NCBI RefSeq assembly: GCF_008831285.2
Contig: NC_045147.1
Span: forward strand, 580,001 to 644,000
DNA from: Nymphaea colorata
Taxonomy: Eukaryota > Streptophyta > Magnoliopsida > Nymphaeales > Nymphaeaceae
Direction: 5' to 3'
Length of the DNA: 64,000 nt
Below are positions 60,120 to 64,000 of this stretch, piece by piece. The notes beneath the pieces are model-generated. The model made no database searches, was not told where the DNA came from, and was given only the letters and a program-made list of their open reading frames with translations. The stretch's first letter is position 1, and every line of letters starts with the position of its first letter. The translations under genes were made by a program, and so were the position numbers.

Positions 60120-61180
60120 CAACCTTCTGCTCAGTCAGCTGCTCAGTCTATGAATTACAGTTAATTAGTTTATAATCATTAAATTATTTGTCTATGTTTA
60201 TTGTCACATTATACATCATATTCTGTTTATTAGTCTATGATTTATAGTTTATCAGTTTATTAAATTATTATGCTTGCATGTCATATTGAGAGTTTGAAAC
60301 TGATATGTGTGTACTGTCTGTCAGTCTCTGATTTACAATGTATGAGTTTGTCAATTATTTGTCTATGACTATATTGAGAGTTTGACAATGGTATGTTTGT
60401 TGTTTTAAGACTGATAAAGTGACATGCACGTACTATGATTTAATTTATTAGTTTATTAATTTATTTGTCTGTGTTTCATTGAATGATTATACATTATATT
60501 ATGCTTATTAGTCTTTGATTTACAATTTATTAGTTTATTAAGTTATTTGACTATGTCTCATTAATTTATTACATTTTGTTTATTAGTCTATGATTTACAG
60601 TTAATTAGCTCATCAAATTATTTGTCTATAACTCTATATTGAGAGTCTGAAACTGATATATTTGTCATATTAAGACTGACAAGTGACGTGTGTGTCTACT
60701 GTCTATCTATCTATGATTTAGTTTATTAGTTCATTAAATTATTTGTCTATGTTTCATTGAACCATTATATATTAGACTCTGTTTATTAGTCTTTGATTTA
60801 CAATTTGTTAGTTTATTAAATTATTATGTTTATGACTTATATTGTTATATTGAGATTGATATGTGTGTCTGAGACTGATATGAGTCTCAGACTGATTTGT
60901 TTGTCATATTGAGATTGATAAGTAATATGTGCTTAGTGTCTATCGGTCCATGATTTAGTTTATTAAACTATTTGCCTAAATTTTTTTGAATCGCTAGACT
61001 GATGTGTGTCATATTGAGACCGATATGAGTGTCTATCAGTTTACGATTACAGTTTATTAAATATTTGTCTATGTTTCATAATTTTGTTATATATTACTTT
61101 CTGTTTATTAGTCTATGATTTACAATTCATTAGTTTATTACAAAGTTGTAAACTTATAAATTAATAAATTTGGTTTGTTA
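60120..61180. repeat. degenerate tandem repeat array, about 1 kb
   Basis: Repeated variants of TTATTAGTCTATGATTTACA, TTAGTTTATTAAATTATTTG, TCTATGTTTCATTGA and TATTGAGAGTTTGAAACTGA follow each other with irregular spacing, in at least six rounds. The array sits between the hAT3 left end and its transposase. No coding capacity. It may be an expanded leader repeat. Confidence 0.75.
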
Positions 61181-61220
61181 GTATGCTACAAACTTATAAA
61201 TTTGGTCTCAAAATCTCCAG

Positions 61221-63775
61221 ATGCATGGAAGTTCAAGCAACCACAAACACAAACAATGTCCAGTTGAAGATGAAGAGCATGATAAGGAAGAGAATGAGAT
61301 CCATTACATACCAAAATTCAATGACCCTACATGGTGGCGGGTCAATTGCACCAACAAGGGTAATATGAATGCAGTCACATGTAAGAAATGTGAAAGGATG
61401 TTGCATGGGGAATTCATAGAGTCAAACAACATTTACATGGCATAAGATGTAATGCCACACCTTGTGTAAACTCTACATCAGAAATTAAGAATATACATCA
61501 CATGCAAGCAGAAAAAGAAAAGGCCAAAAAAGATAAAAATCCATACACAGCTGCATATGAAGGGGTAGAGATTCAAATACAATCACAGATGTCAAGAGAA
61601 GAACTTGGATCAAGAACAGCATGTCAAAAAGGCCTTGTGGACCTGCATTTGTACTAAGGAACCAGTAACATTCCTCCAAAACCAACCAGACAACTCTAAA
61701 TAATCGATACAAGGAAAGAGACATGATTTGTCAGGCCAGATGGTTTTACCAAGCTGGAATTGCATTCAACACTGTTAATTTACCTTCTTTCCAAGCAATG
61801 ATTCTAGCTATAGGACAATTTGGCTCAAGCATGGAGGGTCATTGATATCATGAGATGAGAAAACCTTTGTTGGCACTAGAAGTTACTTGAATAGAAGAGC
61901 TTATCAAAATATATGAAGGGCATTGGAAGAAATATTGTTGTTCTATAATATTAGATAGATTGACAGACCCTAGGAGTACTGGAGTAGAACGCCGATCAAC
62001 TTCTTAGTTCACTGCCTCATAGGAACCATGCTTCTAGAGTCAGTTGATGTATCTGACTAAATTAAATATGCAAACCTGCCTTACAAGTTCCTCAAAGAGG
62101 TTATTAATGAAGTAGGTGAGAATAATGTAATTCAAATTGTGACTGACAAAGCATCAAATTACATGAAGGCACGCAAAATGTTCATGGATGGTGCAGACCT
62201 ACAACACTTCTTTTGGACCCCCTATACAGCATATAGTTTGGATTTAATATTGGAAGATGTTGGAGAAATTCCAAAATTTAAGTGTGTATTTTGTAAGGTA
62301 AAACAATTAATTGTATTCATATATGCACATGGTCAGATATTGACTATGAGGTGATCCCATATACAAAGGGACCTATATAGGCCAGCAGTGACACGATTTG
62401 CTATGAGATTTTTTTTTTTACTCTAAAAAGTCTACACAACTGCAAAAAGGTCTAAGAGACATGTTCACTTCAAATGAATGGTTACAAAGCAAGCTATCTA
62501 ACACTGCATCTGGAAAAAAGTGTAAGGGAACCATTTTGCAAAACACTTTTTGGAAGGGCATGCAAAATGTTCTCAGACTTATGTCCATTAGTGTGACTAC
62601 TTTGCATGGTTGACAGTGATGAAAAGACATCGATAGGTTACATATACAAGGCAATTGGCCGTGCAAAGGAGCAAATAAAGGTAGTTAAAGAACTTCCATT
62701 TTTCATTTATGAAGTTATTACTCTACATCACTTTTTAATGTAATAATATTTATTTTTATTTTCCAATAAATAGGCTAATCTAAAAAAGGATGAAACTATA
62801 TATATGGGCATCATTGACAAAAGTTGGGAGGCGACATTACATCGAGCTCTACCTACAGCATAAGCTATACTCAAACTCAACACTTTTTTATGACTACCCC
62901 GATATTCAGTCTAGTTATGAAATCAAGGATAGATTGTTCAAGTACATTTCTCGTCTTGTTCAATCTCCTTAGGACCACAGTAAGATACATGAACAAATGG
63001 TACCATATCTAAAAGCAGAAGGCATGTTTGGTATGGAGATGTATTCAAAAGAGGAAGACACTTTTGCTAAGTATGTTAAGTTATACCTTATTTGTTTAAG
63101 ATTAGTATTTTGGTTGTTCAATTATTCATAACATTTGGAATTTTTGTGTTTTATAGTTGGTTGATGGACATCTTATGGCATCAGATGTCCTAAACTCCAA
63201 AGACTTGATATACGAGTGTTGGGCTTTACATGCAGTGCTTCTAGCTGAGCGTAACTGGAGAACTTTTGAACAAGTTTGAAGCTAAACATTTTTCAATGTT
63301 TTCACAAACTGATTTAAATTTAAATAAGAAATGTAACAACTAACAACCATTATGATTCAATGATTCATGATTTATAACCCATGCATGTACATTATCTTGA
63401 TTTATGCAGCATCACACGAAGAAGTGAAATAAGTTGCAATAAAAAAAAATTGAACGACTTAGTATATGTACCCCTACAATCAGTGGTTAAGATATAAAGA
63501 ATGGAAAAGAAATCGAGCACAAATTGATCCAATTGTTTTGTCAATTGTGAGAAGTTGAGAAAATGACGAATGGTCAAGCGATGGTGAGAATGTTTTTGAT
63601 GATGATCCTTCTCCCACATGGGATCTTGTTGACAAGGCAATTGAAGCTTCTCAAAGCAAAGATGGTACATCAATATGTTCAGAAAAACAAAAAGAAAAGT
63701 AAAAGCATGCAACCAAAGGAAAGACGAAGCTGGTTGAAATAGAAGAAGAAGAGACCATGTCTGAAGACAGATGAA
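61221..63775 (+). pseudogene. hAT3 transposase, decayed
   Basis: A BED finger with FNDPTWWRVNCTNKG and VTCKKCERMLHGEF (about 61310-61420). A DUF659 core follows: FNTVNLPSFQAMILAIGQFG (about 61770), CSIILD then RLTD (about 61945-61970), and IVTDKASNYMKARKMFMDGA with FFWTPYTAYSLDLILEDVGE (62130-62265). The dimerisation region has GFTCSASSAERNWRTFEQ (63215-63273). A GT-AG intron (63274-63409) joins it to HHTKK, and a tail has DPSPTWDLVDKAIEASQSKD (about 63600-63660). Many stops and frameshifts. It belongs to a different hAT group from hAT1/hAT2. Confidence 0.8.
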
Positions 63776-64000
63776 GATGATGTATTGCTACATTTAGACA
63801 ATGGTAGCCTAAATGCACCTAGGCACCACCAAGCGTGCCTAGGCACTAGGTGTAGCATGTCGACCAGGCTGTGGTTGGCAACTTTGATAACATAGATATA
63901 TAGGCATAAGGCAAGACAGAGACACACTCCATATGGTCCACTATCAAGACACACTTTCATCGAGGGCATGATCAAGCATTTACAACAAAGTAATCTGCCT

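Larger units (their letters stand above)
59599..63894 (+). mobile_element. hAT transposon copy 3 (hAT3), old, approximate ends
   Basis: Left end near TAATGTTGTTGAGGC and right end, reverse-complemented, TATGTTATCAAAGTTGCC. Both ends carry many CTAGGCGC/CCTAGGCA subterminal motifs (59618-59760 and 63805-63860). It encodes a broken BED/DUF659/dimerisation transposase. An exact 8-bp target duplication could not be fixed (AT-rich flanks), so ends are accurate only to a few bases. Confidence 0.7.

Overview
This window is AT-rich nuclear DNA from a flowering plant. It holds two host genes, each split by introns, set in a thick layer of decayed transposable elements (TEs). Evidence for a plant: an omega-amidase (Nit2-type) gene with a plastid-transit-like first exon, an RWP-RK transcription factor gene, Ty1/copia and Ty3/gypsy Tat-lineage LTR elements, and several hAT DNA transposons. 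No species can be named from the sequence alone.

Layout. 1-10.4 kb: the 5' part (exons 1-4) of an omega-amidase gene on the minus strand. Its introns hold a copia fragment with one LTR, and a hAT MITE with a perfect 8-bp target duplication lies downstream of exon 4. 10.6-12 kb: a LINE 3' fragment. 12.1-15 kb: a hAT copy (hAT1) that runs into a copia element. 15.1-18.9 kb: that copia element, resuming at 37.57-37.67 kb. 18.9-37.6 kb: a long Tat-lineage gypsy element (Gypsy1, minus strand, 3.3-kb LTRs, target duplication CTGCT) inserted in the copia RNase H region. Gypsy1 is itself split by a second hAT (hAT2, 22.9-27.4 kb, 8-bp target duplication GCTTTTAA). 37.7-47.2 kb: a second copy of the same gypsy family (Gypsy2) in the opposite orientation, truncated and internally rearranged. 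47-55 kb: sparse DNA with a decayed copia gag/protease fragment and a MITE-like element. 55.5-58.05 kb: a six-exon RWP-RK gene whose reading frame closes exactly at every splice junction. 59.6-63.9 kb: a third, older hAT (hAT3).

Most notable. The Tat-family elements carry, upstream of gag, an extra open frame that resembles the plant mobile domain (PMD / aminotransferase-like) fold. It is recognisable in both copies. The two copies lie head to head about 100 bp apart. Gypsy2 contains an inverted internal block, a deleted second RNase H and two altered catalytic residues. The two related hAT copies share a TGA stop at the same conserved BED-domain tryptophan position.

The two host genes look unrelated in function: nitrogen/alpha-keto-omega-amide metabolism and transcription control. 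All TE coding frames are broken by stops or frameshifts, so none seems autonomous now.
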